Assembly (NCBI RefSeq): GCF_047345145.1
Contig: NZ_JBLFER010000002.1
Location: forward strand, 558,001-622,000
Direction of reading: 5' to 3'
DNA length: 64,000 nucleotides
From: Maribacter_C sp047345145
GTDB taxonomy: Bacteria > Bacteroidota > Bacteroidia > Flavobacteriales > Flavobacteriaceae
The translations under genes were made by a program, and so were the position numbers. Positions 1-9,863 of this stretch are shown piece after piece (positions within the stretch are counted from its first letter, which is position 1; every line of letters starts with the position of its first letter). A model generated the notes under the pieces. The model was not told the origin of the DNA and searched no databases. It worked only from the letters and a program-made list of their open reading frames with translations.

Positions 1-69
1 ACTAGTTTTAGAAAATAAACGAGATAGGGGTACTTATTACTTTGTACTCCTTACTTAATACTCCAAGAG

Positions 70-1746
70 ATGATTAAATCATACTATAACAAAGGAAAAA
101 AACAAAAGCGAATCGTCATTCTAGGCGCAATCGTTCTCATTTTATTATTGTTTTTCCTTCGGGATGACTACCAGCCAGCACTCTTGTTTCTGCGAAAGTA
201 CATTTTCATTATCCTTCTGGGAATTGGTTTTTTATGGCTAACCCTAACAAAGTTCAGAAGCGCAGCCAGCACCGGCAAACGCATTTTAATTTTAGTGGGA
301 ATCTTTGCATTTTTTGCAACCCTATGGTTCTTCGGATGGAAGCTGAACCTCTATAACTACATGCAGACCTACAACGTCTTCAATAATCTGAATTTGGAGC
401 AATTGGATGAACTTCCGCTGACCCAAAACGAACGGATTCAACCCTTCAATAACATCGTAACAATGGCTTACGAGTCCGTGGGAGAGACGCAAGAAGTTTC
501 ATTACCGCAACTCGTACGTGTCGATAGTACGAACCAATGGACAATGGCCGTACAGCCTGCTAAGGAATATACATGGCAGCGTATGAATGATAATACCGAA
601 GAGATTTTTATGGTGGAAAGTACTTCCCCTTTTCCTCGTTTTTCAAATGAGAATCGAGTTCCAGTTACTTTTTCGATTGGGGAGTCCTTGGCGTTTAGTC
701 GTAACACCTATAATGCGGTAGTGCAACGTTTCAATTTCTTCCAATTATTTACGATGGAACCTAGTGATGTGTTCTATATGAAAAATGATGACGGTAAATG
801 GGTGCAGGTAGTAAACCTAATTAAGTGGAAAGGTTTTTTCTTTCCCTACCCGACCTACGGCGGGGTAATGGTGGTTGATGATGGTGAACACGATACCTAC
901 GATTATTTAGAACGTGTTACAATAGGCAAAGGGACATATATTGCTCCAGATGAGATTGAAAACCATCCCTATTTGAAAGGGCAAAATACTGTCGCAGAAA
1001 GTATTTCACAGCAACAAGCACAGTCGCTACAATTCCTAGGAGGATTCACCGACCCTTTACCTTGGAATATGAAAACTGCTGTAAAGATTCCTGAATTACC
1101 TGAAGACCAAAACCAACAGCCATATGTAACGGACTTCAATTTTGAAGGCATGAAAACCGAAGCCGTAGACGGACTCTACCATTGGTTCGGTTTAGAACCT
1201 ATAGGCGATGAACGAACCAGTTTGGCTTACAGTGTTATGATTCCCGCAGATGGTACACAGAAGTTGTATTACTATGACCATGCATCAAAAAAGGAGGGTT
1301 ATGCAGGGGTTTCCGCAATGCCTTTAAAAGTAATAGAATCAAAAAAAGAATACGATTGGTCGGTTAATAAACCAGTAGAGTTTCGTCCCTTTATAAAACA
1401 TATTGCGGGTAAGAAACGCATGTTTGTTTTAGGTACCGTTGCCGCGGTAAAAGATGATAGCAAACAGTTCGATGGTGCCGCTACCCCTGATTTAGCATTG
1501 GTCGATGCCGAATATCGCGATGTCATTTGGATAGACGCCAAACATCCTTCCCGATGGACTACAACCATTCTTGACCAACTCGGAGAAACTTGGAAAGCAT
1601 CTGAAAATCTAACCGTTGAACAACTCTATCCGAATAAAAATGATTTGGATATAAAACAGCTCCCCAAAATGGATTCAATTCCAGTGATGGAAGTTGATTC
1701 TATGGCAATGAAAGCTGTTGAGGTACTTTCGGATAGTTTGAATTAA
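70..1746 (+). CDS. Membrane-anchored protein of unknown function
   Basis: I do not recognise the family. The 558-residue product opens with a basic tail and three likely transmembrane helices (about residues 15-30, 38-58 and 70-92). A hydrophilic domain of about 450 residues follows, presumably outside the cytoplasm and rich in aromatic and acidic residues. No lipobox, catalytic motif or repeat is obvious. The ATG at 70 is the first in frame and places a K/R-rich tail before the first helix, which fits a membrane protein. The gene overlaps the convergent lipoprotein gene by 4 bp at the stops. A role in the envelope is inferred from topology only. Confidence 0.75.
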   Translation: MIKSYYNKGKKQKRIVILGAIVLILLLFFLRDDYQPALLFLRKYIFIILLGIGFLWLTLTKFRSAASTGKRILILVGIFAFFATLWFFGWKLNLYNYMQTYNVFNNLNLEQLDELPLTQNERIQPFNNIVTMAYESVGETQEVSLPQLVRVDSTNQWTMAVQPAKEYTWQRMNDNTEEIFMVESTSPFPRFSNENRVPVTFSIGESLAFSRNTYNAVVQRFNFFQLFTMEPSDVFYMKNDDGKWVQVVNLIKWKGFFFPYPTYGGVMVVDDGEHDTYDYLERVTIGKGTYIAPDEIENHPYLKGQNTVAESISQQQAQSLQFLGGFTDPLPWNMKTAVKIPELPEDQNQQPYVTDFNFEGMKTEAVDGLYHWFGLEPIGDERTSLAYSVMIPADGTQKLYYYDHASKKEGYAGVSAMPLKVIESKKEYDWSVNKPVEFRPFIKHIAGKKRMFVLGTVAAVKDDSKQFDGAATPDLALVDAEYRDVIWIDAKHPSRWTTTILDQLGETWKASENLTVEQLYPNKNDLDIKQLPKMDSIPVMEVDSMAMKAVEVLSDSLN

Positions 1747-3110
1747 TTGTTATCAGGATAAATTATTATCGTTTCAATAATATCGGGCTCTATAGCATTT
1801 ACCGGATTCGACAAGTTGCTTATCAAGGTATTTTGCGTAGCACCTCTAATAACTAAATACATGTCTATAAGCTGTATCTTGTCAAGTTCAAGTTTTGGAT
1901 AATAAGCGAGTATTTCTTCCGGCAAATCTCCCAACACTTGAGACGACTTGTTCGTATTATATACGGTCCAATAAGTTGATTGATAACCTCCATCTGTAAG
2001 ATTTTTGTCATACTTCCACGAACTTTTAGTTCTAACGAAATCAATATCAGTATTGAAACTGAATCGGTCTATTTTATCATTTTCAATAACAAAAGATGGT
2101 TTTTCTAGAATATTTATTTCTTCTAATGGAACAGTACTTTTTTCTAAGTAGCGATAGGAATAAAAATTTTCAAAACGGGCTGAGAAGAATGAATAATAGC
2201 TTTGATAACCCGAAACATAACCGATTTTTGATACAGTAGGATTATCAAAATTTATCTCAAATGACATTTCGTACCCTCTACCTTGATGATCGGGGTTTTC
2301 AAAACCTCTCGAAACACTAATTAAATTCAAGCTCGGGGCCAAATTTGTTTCAACAACATGTTCGAAATCAGTAAAATCACCATAATTGAAAACCAAATCA
2401 GTAGTGTTTTCATCAATTTCAAAAAAGAGATGTTTGATTTCCCCTTGAGTATCAGCTATAAAGAAAATGTAACTTGCACCGGCTAAAAGTACTTGATCAT
2501 TCAGAGTTAGTGTTCCTCCTTCAATAAGATTTGTATTAGTGGAAACAACACCAGTATCTGAGGAGTTAATCGTATATCTCGAAATACTTGGAATATCATT
2601 AACTATGATATTGTGTAGGCTAGATTTTGAATTAGGCCTAACTTTTGGAACATTCAAATTATCTGGGTAAATAGCATGTATTGAACTATTGGAATAAGAA
2701 CCACTTTTGCCTGTATTGTTATTCCAACTAAAGTTTTTTTCTACTTCTGTAAATGTATTTAAGCTATGAGTTTGGAAATTATCCGTATTTCCGACCTTGA
2801 GAGTCGTCACTACAAGATTCTGAGAATTTGCCAATGTAGTATCTATTGCTGTGAATTCTAGCAAGTCGTTTTGCTCATAAGAACGGTAGTCAAGCAATTT
2901 ACCGCTTTGATCATGAATTATTAACCAATTATCTGTTGTGGAAGTATCTTCAAATTCACCGACTTTATAAGTAAAGTAGGTAATTTCCGTTGGCATTAGA
3001 GTATCTGGCTTTTCCTGTTCCATCGAGATTTCTGATATCAGTTCTTTCTCATCACAATTGGCAAATAATAAAATAGACGTAATAAAAACGATGAATTTGC
3101 TAAACCTCAT
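1743..3110 (-). CDS. Exported lipoprotein of unknown function
   Basis: 455 residues. The N-terminus is a lipoprotein signal: a short basic start, a hydrophobic stretch and a lipobox ending LLFANC, so the mature protein would begin at Cys19 followed by acidic residues, as for Bacteroidota surface lipoproteins. The rest is Ser/Thr/Asn-rich with many beta-type stretches and no motif I can name. It is transcribed convergently with the membrane protein at 70-1746. Function unknown. Confidence 0.75.
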   Translation of the reverse strand: MRFSKFIVFITSILLFANCDEKELISEISMEQEKPDTLMPTEITYFTYKVGEFEDTSTTDNWLIIHDQSGKLLDYRSYEQNDLLEFTAIDTTLANSQNLVVTTLKVGNTDNFQTHSLNTFTEVEKNFSWNNNTGKSGSYSNSSIHAIYPDNLNVPKVRPNSKSSLHNIIVNDIPSISRYTINSSDTGVVSTNTNLIEGGTLTLNDQVLLAGASYIFFIADTQGEIKHLFFEIDENTTDLVFNYGDFTDFEHVVETNLAPSLNLISVSRGFENPDHQGRGYEMSFEINFDNPTVSKIGYVSGYQSYYSFFSARFENFYSYRYLEKSTVPLEEINILEKPSFVIENDKIDRFSFNTDIDFVRTKSSWKYDKNLTDGGYQSTYWTVYNTNKSSQVLGDLPEEILAYYPKLELDKIQLIDMYLVIRGATQNTLISNLSNPVNAIEPDIIETIIIYPDNN

Positions 3111-3183
3111 GGTATTTCTAGTAAATGGTTGATTTTTAAAACGAAACTGCCCCTGATTTATTTCACATAGTCAAATAGAACGG

Positions 3184-6100
3184 TTAATACCCATGAAACC
3201 CATAAGCCCCATAACCATTTGGGCGATAAACAATAGCACGTTTTCGGTCTTTGAGTAGAAAGCCTTCAGTAACATATTCAACTACCTCTTTATCGGTTTC
3301 AGTGTCTTCAATACGAAGCCCATCGCTTTTGTAAAAAGGTTTTGTGCTCAGCGGTTTGGTATTGTCAAAAACGATTAAGTGCATTTTGAAGTTCTTGTCG
3401 TAGTCGTTGCTGTTTTTCGTTTTGAAATAGTATCCGGTAAAGGATTTACCACGGTATTCTAAACTACGTTTTTCAATAAATGAAACGGAGTCTTTTTTGG
3501 CATCAAAACGTTTAAAACCAAACAGATTGGCTTCAGCTAAAGACTGTTCATTTCTATATTTAGTTGGAAATAAAGATTGCTTGCCAATGACTTTTAATTT
3601 GTTAAACAATTGCGACCTACTATTAATATCCGCAGCAAGGGAATCTAGCATACCAAGAGGAAGCGTCAATTCATTCTTTGCCAATAAAGCAGCATAGGTG
3701 GTACGTATTTTCGGGTCTTTTACTAAGAGCAAACGATTAAAGAATTGCTTTACGTCTTTCTCTTTTAAAAATGGGTATAACAATACAGCGTAATCCTCTA
3801 AAACCTTGGTGCTTCCCAGAGATACGCCAGATGGAGAAACTGGCCTAGCGCCCATGTCATGATAGTTTTGGCCTGAATAACTATTGGTCAAACGTCTTCC
3901 CAACTGTCGTTTCAATTGTATTTTGGCGTCATTCAAGATTTGCTTGCGATACTTTTTGTAGCTCTTTGGTTTGATAAGTCCTTTAGCTTTTAGATTGGCC
4001 AACATCATAAAAATGGGGGACTTGTATTCCTCAATAGCGCTATAGTCTAATATCTCCGGATATAGTTTTCTGGCCATTGGAAGACTATCCATATAGGGTT
4101 TGAAGATTTTGTGAATTTCAAACTTGTTCGAAACCAAAGGCAAATCTTTTGACATCAATTCTAATAATAGGTCAACGGATTCTTCATCCGCCTTTTTGGT
4201 GATAGCTGTTAAGATTTTGGTTTGTGCGTTTGAGTTGTTGTATGATTTTGCATAGAATTCCTTGAAAAAAGAGTTTACCTGTGGGTCATCCAGTTTTGCT
4301 AATTTCTGAATCAAAAAGGATTGAATGTAGTTTTTATCCTCAGGGAAATCAAATTCTGAAATGTAATATTTCAAAGAATCAATATGCTTCTTTTGAAACT
4401 TAATAAAAGAATATCCATCGGAAACAATACTATCATTTTCACGGAGTGCTCTAAAGAAGTCCGTTGTTTTATCGTTTAAAATAGATTTACCAACAACCGT
4501 GTCAAAAGGACTGAAATTTTGGAAGAATTCCGTCACAAAACGACTGGGTTTATCAATCGTATCTACTTTGGACTTCACTTCGTAAAGGAGTCCGTTTTTC
4601 ACAATGTTCTTAATGAGAATACCTCTGGTACTCGCCGTATCGGTTAAGGTAAGATTGAGTTCGTATTCGCCATCGGTGCGCATACTATCTTTTTCACTAT
4701 GGATTTTGAAGCGCTTATTGGCATATATTTTTTTCCGTAGGGCCCAAACCGAATCAATATGACTGAACATCAAGAAATCATGAGATTTGTTCAGTTCTAC
4801 CGTAATGGCTTCATTGTTTTTATTCTGATAAACACTTTTTTTATTGTAAGCACTATAGGACTTTGGTTTGTTATCGCTGTTGTAATAGTTACGACTATTC
4901 TCAACGAATTTTACCGGCTTAACAGGAGATACAGTGCTAAATAACATCGCTGTATCTTGTACTTTTTTAAAAGCATCTTGATAAATAGGCTTCTTGAGTT
5001 TGAAGGAATCAAAAAATGCAGTGGCCTGTTCTTCATTTTTAGTAACGATTCCCATAAGGTAATAATCACCACGTTTAAAAGTGGTTTTTAGGTGAAGACT
5101 AGTATTTTCCTTCTTATTTAAAACGGCCTGTGAAGTCAAGGAATTACCTGAGCAAGCCTTGTATTTAGGAGTCAACTCTAAATCTTGATAAAAGCGTTTT
5201 TGAATCTGCTTGAGCTCAAAAGTATCTTCCTCTATAAAATTGAAATCGTTCAAAGTAACCTTTCGCAGAAAGTAATAATTCTTAGTGATTGAATCATAAG
5301 CTTGCACTAAACGTTGCCCTTTACGATAGCGGTTTGTGAAGTTATAGAGCTGAGGCATATTCACTTCAAAGTCGTCATAACCCGATGAGATTTTAGCAAT
5401 CTTTTTGTCCAGTTTTTTGAATTGGATACTATTGAAAATCGTGTCGGAATATTGCGTTACGTAATTGCCTTTCCCTCCCATTTTAAACATTAAGATTTCT
5501 AAGGGAGTTACATAAATATGATACCGTTGATGGTCACCATTTTTCAGCCGATTCTTGATATCCAGTCCTTCGTATCCATTTCTGGTAAATCGTGTTTTTT
5601 CTATGATTTTCCCTGGAATATTTTCAAACAAAAGCTTATCCAAATCTTCTAAACTATAAGTATATTCCTTTTTTAGGTGGGAAAAAGTATTGATACGATT
5701 CAGCATTACATAACTGCCATTGGCCAAGTCAGGAGAAATATAGGTAGTATTCACAAATTCAGAGATCGGATACAGTTTATTCGGTAAGTCAATACTGAAA
5801 AAATCATCATCAGGGCGAACGGTCTGGTATGTATTCTGAACGAGACTGTCTTCAATCTTTTGCTTTAGTATTCGTCCTCTTGAGGTAGCTCTAGACGTCA
5901 GAGGTTTGACCGTATACCCCATATCGCGGAGCATGGTGATTACGCCTAATTTTCCGGGTAGGTGAGCTGCTCCAATTCCGGTAAAGACTTTTGCTTTTCG
6001 CATGACCGAGTCGAGCTTTGTCGCCATATTTCGGTTGCGAATGGTCAACATGTTTTTACGATAGTGGTCTGTGTACATTGCCTTATCGATGGAATCAAGC

Positions 6101-6726
6101 ATATTGATATCTCGATTGCGATAGGCATCTTGCAGCAAAGTCATCGGGTCAGATTCTTGCATTTTCTTTTGCAACCATTCATCCGGTTTTTTCTTCATGG
6201 CGTTTAGACTGGCGCGACCAACAAGTGCTGATGACTCTTCCAAATCTTCAAGGGCAATGACTTTTTTGCCAAATTTCTTTCCTGCCTGATAAATGAACAT
6301 ATCCAAGTAGGTTTCCTCCTCAAAATTTTGGGAATACTCATTCGTACGATATAAAATACTATTGACCCTTCGGTCTTCAAAAGCAAGGTAGGCGCCGATT
6401 TCTTCTTTCTTCGGATTTTTTATCGCAAACGGATAGGTATAAAACCCCTTGGCCATAAACCCATTGGAGATAGCATTGGCATTGATGTCATTATCTAACC
6501 AAGTATCTGGGTCAGATTCTAAGGCAACAACATCACTTTTTTCGAGCGCTTGATAGAAAACATCATCCAGACGAAAAGCAATTCGCTTGCTCACGTGCAT
6601 CGTTCCGTAGAGGTAAGACGTCTGTTCTAGGCCGTTTCCAGAGATTTCCCATAATAAACTGTTTTTCTCTTGAGCGTAGGTCACCGTGAAACAAAGAGAG
6701 AGGATTATGGTAAAAAAATTCCGCAT
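3184..6726 (-). CDS. Exported TraB/GumN-domain protein with very long C-terminal extension
   Basis: 1180 residues starting with a signal peptide (cleavage near TYAQ, residue 19). Residues 21-280 match the TraB/GumN (Tiki-like) fold: LLWEISGNG, SYLYGTMHV (37-45), ALESD (68-72) and, at the end of the domain, GIGAAHLPG (250-258) followed by LRDMGY. In this family the GTMH and GxxH histidines with the Glu form the proposed metal site; all are present. Family members are usually near 300 residues. Here about 900 further residues follow with no motif I recognise, rich in Lys/Tyr/Asp and possibly helical repeats. It is likely periplasmic; a protease-like activity is only inferred from the fold. Confidence 0.8.
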   Translation of the reverse strand: MRNFFTIILSLCFTVTYAQEKNSLLWEISGNGLEQTSYLYGTMHVSKRIAFRLDDVFYQALEKSDVVALESDPDTWLDNDINANAISNGFMAKGFYTYPFAIKNPKKEEIGAYLAFEDRRVNSILYRTNEYSQNFEEETYLDMFIYQAGKKFGKKVIALEDLEESSALVGRASLNAMKKKPDEWLQKKMQESDPMTLLQDAYRNRDINMLDSIDKAMYTDHYRKNMLTIRNRNMATKLDSVMRKAKVFTGIGAAHLPGKLGVITMLRDMGYTVKPLTSRATSRGRILKQKIEDSLVQNTYQTVRPDDDFFSIDLPNKLYPISEFVNTTYISPDLANGSYVMLNRINTFSHLKKEYTYSLEDLDKLLFENIPGKIIEKTRFTRNGYEGLDIKNRLKNGDHQRYHIYVTPLEILMFKMGGKGNYVTQYSDTIFNSIQFKKLDKKIAKISSGYDDFEVNMPQLYNFTNRYRKGQRLVQAYDSITKNYYFLRKVTLNDFNFIEEDTFELKQIQKRFYQDLELTPKYKACSGNSLTSQAVLNKKENTSLHLKTTFKRGDYYLMGIVTKNEEQATAFFDSFKLKKPIYQDAFKKVQDTAMLFSTVSPVKPVKFVENSRNYYNSDNKPKSYSAYNKKSVYQNKNNEAITVELNKSHDFLMFSHIDSVWALRKKIYANKRFKIHSEKDSMRTDGEYELNLTLTDTASTRGILIKNIVKNGLLYEVKSKVDTIDKPSRFVTEFFQNFSPFDTVVGKSILNDKTTDFFRALRENDSIVSDGYSFIKFQKKHIDSLKYYISEFDFPEDKNYIQSFLIQKLAKLDDPQVNSFFKEFYAKSYNNSNAQTKILTAITKKADEESVDLLLELMSKDLPLVSNKFEIHKIFKPYMDSLPMARKLYPEILDYSAIEEYKSPIFMMLANLKAKGLIKPKSYKKYRKQILNDAKIQLKRQLGRRLTNSYSGQNYHDMGARPVSPSGVSLGSTKVLEDYAVLLYPFLKEKDVKQFFNRLLLVKDPKIRTTYAALLAKNELTLPLGMLDSLAADINSRSQLFNKLKVIGKQSLFPTKYRNEQSLAEANLFGFKRFDAKKDSVSFIEKRSLEYRGKSFTGYYFKTKNSNDYDKNFKMHLIVFDNTKPLSTKPFYKSDGLRIEDTETDKEVVEYVTEGFLLKDRKRAIVYRPNGYGAYGFHGY

Positions 6727-6883
6727 TACTAGTTTTTTGGCCTGTGGTTTTCACAAATTTAAGAAAGGATGAACCTTAGTTTATCCCTATAAACTGTGAA
6801 AGTTTTGTAGCTGCTTCTTGATATAACGGGCAATTTTGGGGTGTATTTTCCTGAATAAGGGGTTTTTTAGGAAAATTATTGAA

Positions 6884-6990
6884 GGTCCTCTCCCTAACCC
6901 TCCCTAAGGAGAGGGAATTCATTTGTTTTCTAAGTTGGATTACCAGAGAATTAGAGAGTCCCCCTCCCTCTGGAGGGGTTAGGGGAGGAC
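6884..6990. repeat. Palindromic intergenic repeat (copy A)
   Basis: The ends are inverted copies: GGTCCTCTCCCTAACCCTCC at 6884 and its imperfect complement ending GGGGTTAGGGGAGGAC at 6990, with inner GGAGAGGG and CCCTCTGGAGGGG stem-loops. It has the GGTCCTC...GAGGACC termini of the elements at 33565-33802 and 34190-34406 but a shorter core. It sits between two divergent genes. No gene is visible between 6727 and 7157 apart from this repeat, a promoter and a leader hairpin. Confidence 0.8.
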
Positions 6991-7043
6991 TTTTCATTAA
7001 AATCGACAAACCCTATACCACCATCGAAAAACAAATGAAAGCT

Positions 7044-7078
7044 TTTGAAGGTAGAATGCCGTTTGTGGCTTATTTTTG
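7044..7078 (+). promoter_or_regulatory. Probable hemH promoter
   Basis: TATTTTTG (7071-7078) fits the Bacteroidota -7 consensus TAnnTTTG, with TTTG at 7044-7047 about 23 bp upstream as the -33 element. The start site would fall near 7085, leaving a leader of about 70 nt that contains the hairpin at 7096-7138. Confidence 0.45.
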
Positions 7079-7095
7079 CACCTGAAAAAGAAAAG

Positions 7096-7138
7096 ATTCC
7101 CGCCTTTACTGAAACTAGTTCAACACAAGCGCGGGAAT
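7096..7138. repeat. Inverted repeat in the hemH leader
   Basis: ATTCCCGC (7096-7103) pairs with GCGGGAAT (7131-7138), and an inner AACTAGTT can extend the fold. It resembles a small intergenic repeat ending in GGGAATGACA. The first ATG in the hemH frame (7137) lies inside its right arm, which argues for the next ATG (7158) as the start. Confidence 0.6.
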
Positions 7139-7157
7139 GACAATAAATAACTTAGTG

Positions 7158-8189
7158 ATGAAGGGAGTTTTATTAGTAAACTTAGGTTCTCCAGACAGTC
7201 CTACCGCCAAAGATGTAAAGCCGTATTTAGATGAGTTTCTGATGGATGAGCGTGTAATTGACGTTCCTAAAGTGTTGAGAAACATTTTGGTACGCGGAAT
7301 CATTTTACAAACCCGCCCAAAGAAGTCTGCGAAAGCATACGCTAAAATTTGGTGGGATGAAGGTTCTCCTCTAATCGTACTATCTGAACGTTTTGCTGAG
7401 AAGGTGAAGAAGCATACCGATATGCCCGTTGCCTTGGGAATGCGTTACGGAAGCATGTCAATCAAAAAGGCACTTCAGGAGTTAAAAGATAAAGGTGTCG
7501 ACGAAGTGCTTTTGGTGCCTTTGTATCCCCACTACGCAATGTCATCCTATGAAACGGTAGTAGTCAAGACAATGGAGGATAAGAAGAAATTCTTCCCGGA
7601 AATGAAGATTACGACTTTACCCGCTTTTTATAAGAGTCCGGAGTATATTAAAGTCCTGTCGGAAAGCATTGCTGACGGATTAAAAGATTTCGACTACGAC
7701 CATATTTTGTTCTCGTATCACGGAATTCCAGAAAGACATATACGTAAAAGTGACCCGACAAAATTCCACTGTAAAATTGATGGAACCTGTTGTGGGGTAA
7801 ACTCGGTTGCACATAATACCTGTTACAGACATCAAGTTTATGAAACTACGGAATTGGTTAAAAACCATCTCGGACTATCCGAAGAAAAAATAAGTACTTC
7901 CTTTCAATCGCGACTGGCAGGGGACCCCTGGCTAAAACCCTATACCGATTACGAATTTGAGCGTTTGGCGAAAGAAGGCAAAAAGAAATTGGCAGTTGTA
8001 ACGGCGGCCTTCGTTTCTGATTGTCTAGAAACCCTAGAAGAAATCGCCATGGAAGGCAAAGAGCAATTCGAAGAAGCCGGAGGGGAACACTACAAACACA
8101 TTCCCTGCTTAAACGATAACGATGCCTGGGTAGCCGTAATGGCGAAATGGTTGAATCAGTGGCAGGCGACAGAAGCCTTGCCAGTTTAA
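7158..8189 (+). CDS. hemH: Ferrochelatase
   Basis: Inserts ferrous iron into protoporphyrin IX, the last step of protohaem synthesis. About 343 residues from ATG 7158, the usual family length. The start MKGVLLVNLGSPDSP is the classic HemH N-terminus. FSYHGIPERHI carries the catalytic His, and TSFQSRLAGDPWLKPYTD and AAFVSDCLETLEEI carry the conserved Glu-containing region. A Cys-rich segment (CKIDGTCCG) lies between them. An in-frame ATG at 7137 is rejected because it lies in an intergenic repeat and adds non-conserved residues. The protoporphyrinogen oxidase candidate hemJ is 30 kb away. Monocistronic by spacing. Confidence 0.95.
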   Translation: MKGVLLVNLGSPDSPTAKDVKPYLDEFLMDERVIDVPKVLRNILVRGIILQTRPKKSAKAYAKIWWDEGSPLIVLSERFAEKVKKHTDMPVALGMRYGSMSIKKALQELKDKGVDEVLLVPLYPHYAMSSYETVVVKTMEDKKKFFPEMKITTLPAFYKSPEYIKVLSESIADGLKDFDYDHILFSYHGIPERHIRKSDPTKFHCKIDGTCCGVNSVAHNTCYRHQVYETTELVKNHLGLSEEKISTSFQSRLAGDPWLKPYTDYEFERLAKEGKKKLAVVTAAFVSDCLETLEEIAMEGKEQFEEAGGEHYKHIPCLNDNDAWVAVMAKWLNQWQATEALPV

Positions 8190-8205
8190 GATTAGTTAGT
8201 CATAA

Positions 8206-8326
8206 GTCCCCTCCTTATTTTCAAGGAGGGGTGCCCGCAGGGCGGGGTGGTTCAGCTCAGGAACACGATCTCAACTAAGCACTGACGTCACTGCACGACG
8301 GCGGGCGGGTTTGCGAGGAGCTGAAC
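8206..8326. repeat. Partial palindromic repeat (copy B)
   Basis: Begins with the GTCCCCTCC...GGAGGGG hairpin, then TGCCCGCAGGGCGGGGTGG as in the copies near 20.6 and 33.6 kb. The right half is replaced by an unrelated inverted pair, TTCAGCTC (8251-8258) and GAGCTGAAC (8318-8326). A second common repeat fragment, CAACAGATTGCCGCGCTGCG and onward to AATGACG, lies at 8390-8421 just before the MATE gene. Confidence 0.6.
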
Positions 8327-8423
8327 AAGTATTGAAATCAGAAGTAAGAGTAAAAGCGACGTGGCAACCTGTTGAACCTCGATATACTTTCAACAGATTG
8401 CCGCGCTGCGCTCGCAATGACGA

Positions 8424-9803
8424 ATGGCAAAAATAACCTCAGAAGAACTCGGAACACTCCCTATTAGCAAACTGCTGATAAAGCAGTCTATACCCGCTTC
8501 TATTGGTATTTTAGTGATGTCCCTCAACATTCTGGTAGATTCTATTTTCGTAGGAAATTGGATTGGCTCCATCGCCATTGCTGCCATCAATGTAGTACTT
8601 CCAGTTTCTTTTTTTATCGGCGCCTTGGGTATGGCGATTGGTATCGGAGGGTCAAGTATTATCTCGCGGGCGCTCGGAGCGAACAATAAGGCTAAAGCTG
8701 TTAAGACCTTCGGGAATCAAATTACCTTGACACTTTTAGTTACGATAAGCATGGTAGCCTTGGGCTTGTACTATGTCGATTCGCTAATTCCGGCCTTCGG
8801 GGGTAAAGGAGCTATTTTCGACCCAGCCAAAATTTACTACACCACCATTTTATACGGAATTCCTTTTCTAGCACTTTGTATGATGGGAAATACGGTAATC
8901 CGGGCCGAAGGAAAACCAAAATTTGCCATGATTGCCATGATTATTCCATCTGTAGGAAACTTGTTGATGGATTACATCTTTATCTATATTTTCGATTGGG
9001 GCATGCACGGAGCGGCCTGGGCTACCACAATTGGATACATACTTTGTTTCAGTTATGTACTGTACTTTTTTCTTTCGAAAAACTCCGAATTAAAATTGAA
9101 TCCGAAATGTTTTGCCTTGGATTTTTCCATCGTAAAAGAAATCAGTTCGCTAGGTTTTGTTACGCTTTCACGGCAGGCCACTACGAGCATCGTGTATTTG
9201 TTAATGAATAATATACTGTTCGATTTGGGCGGGGAAGCGATGGTGGCCGTATATGCCATTATTGGCCGAATGCTCATGTTTGCATTGTTTCCCGTGTTCG
9301 GGGTGACTCAGGGTTTTCTCCCTATTGCAGGATATAATTATGGTGCTAAAAAGTATCAAAGGGTACGCGAAAGTATCAATACGGCCATTAAATATGCAGC
9401 AATTTTGGCAACTGTTGTTTTTATAGGGCTCTTTATTTTTCCAGCGGAAATCGCATCCCTTTTTCTGAGTAGCAAAGAGGGATTATCCGCCAATGAGTTA
9501 GCCATCAATGCCTTTGTTTTGGAACATACACCAACAGCCATGCGATGGGTTTTCGCGGCTACTCCAATTATTGCTTTGCAGTTGATTGGAGCGGCTTATT
9601 TTCAAGCAGTTGGCAAAGCAATTCCTGCATTGCTATTGACACTGACCCGACAAGGCTTCTTTTTCATTCCGCTTATTTTGATTTTACCGAGCTATTTTGG
9701 AGAATTAGGGGTATGGTCATCATTTGCCATTGCAGATGTTCTGGCCACTATTGTTACAGGTTGGTATCTAAACAAGGAAATCAAAAAAGATTTACGGCAA
9801 TAA
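8424..9803 (+). CDS. MATE-family multidrug/cation antiporter
   Basis: 459 residues, about 12 predicted membrane helices, in the inner membrane. The N-terminal half has the MATE hallmarks: PASIGILVMSLNILVDSIFVGNWIG and, after two helices, GIGGSSIISRALGANN. The second half repeats the pattern (GVTQGFLPIAGYNYGA). The family exports drugs or metabolites using Na+ or H+ gradients; the substrate cannot be read from sequence. ATG 8424 follows a short repeat and gives a normal family N-terminus. Confidence 0.92.
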   Translation: MAKITSEELGTLPISKLLIKQSIPASIGILVMSLNILVDSIFVGNWIGSIAIAAINVVLPVSFFIGALGMAIGIGGSSIISRALGANNKAKAVKTFGNQITLTLLVTISMVALGLYYVDSLIPAFGGKGAIFDPAKIYYTTILYGIPFLALCMMGNTVIRAEGKPKFAMIAMIIPSVGNLLMDYIFIYIFDWGMHGAAWATTIGYILCFSYVLYFFLSKNSELKLNPKCFALDFSIVKEISSLGFVTLSRQATTSIVYLLMNNILFDLGGEAMVAVYAIIGRMLMFALFPVFGVTQGFLPIAGYNYGAKKYQRVRESINTAIKYAAILATVVFIGLFIFPAEIASLFLSSKEGLSANELAINAFVLEHTPTAMRWVFAATPIIALQLIGAAYFQAVGKAIPALLLTLTRQGFFFIPLILILPSYFGELGVWSSFAIADVLATIVTGWYLNKEIKKDLRQ

Positions 9804-9863
9804 GTACTATGGATTGAATTTCCACTATTTTTAAGGACTTAGAAATAGACAATCCATCATCTC

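Noticed and set aside
3497..4944. Plus-strand short frames inside the TraB-domain gene
   Set aside because: Shadows of the 1180-codon minus-strand gene; no signals or motifs.
7137..7157. Earlier ATG for ferrochelatase
   Set aside because: It lies in the right arm of an intergenic inverted repeat and adds seven residues outside the conserved HemH start; ATG 7158 gives the classic MKGVLLVNLGSP.
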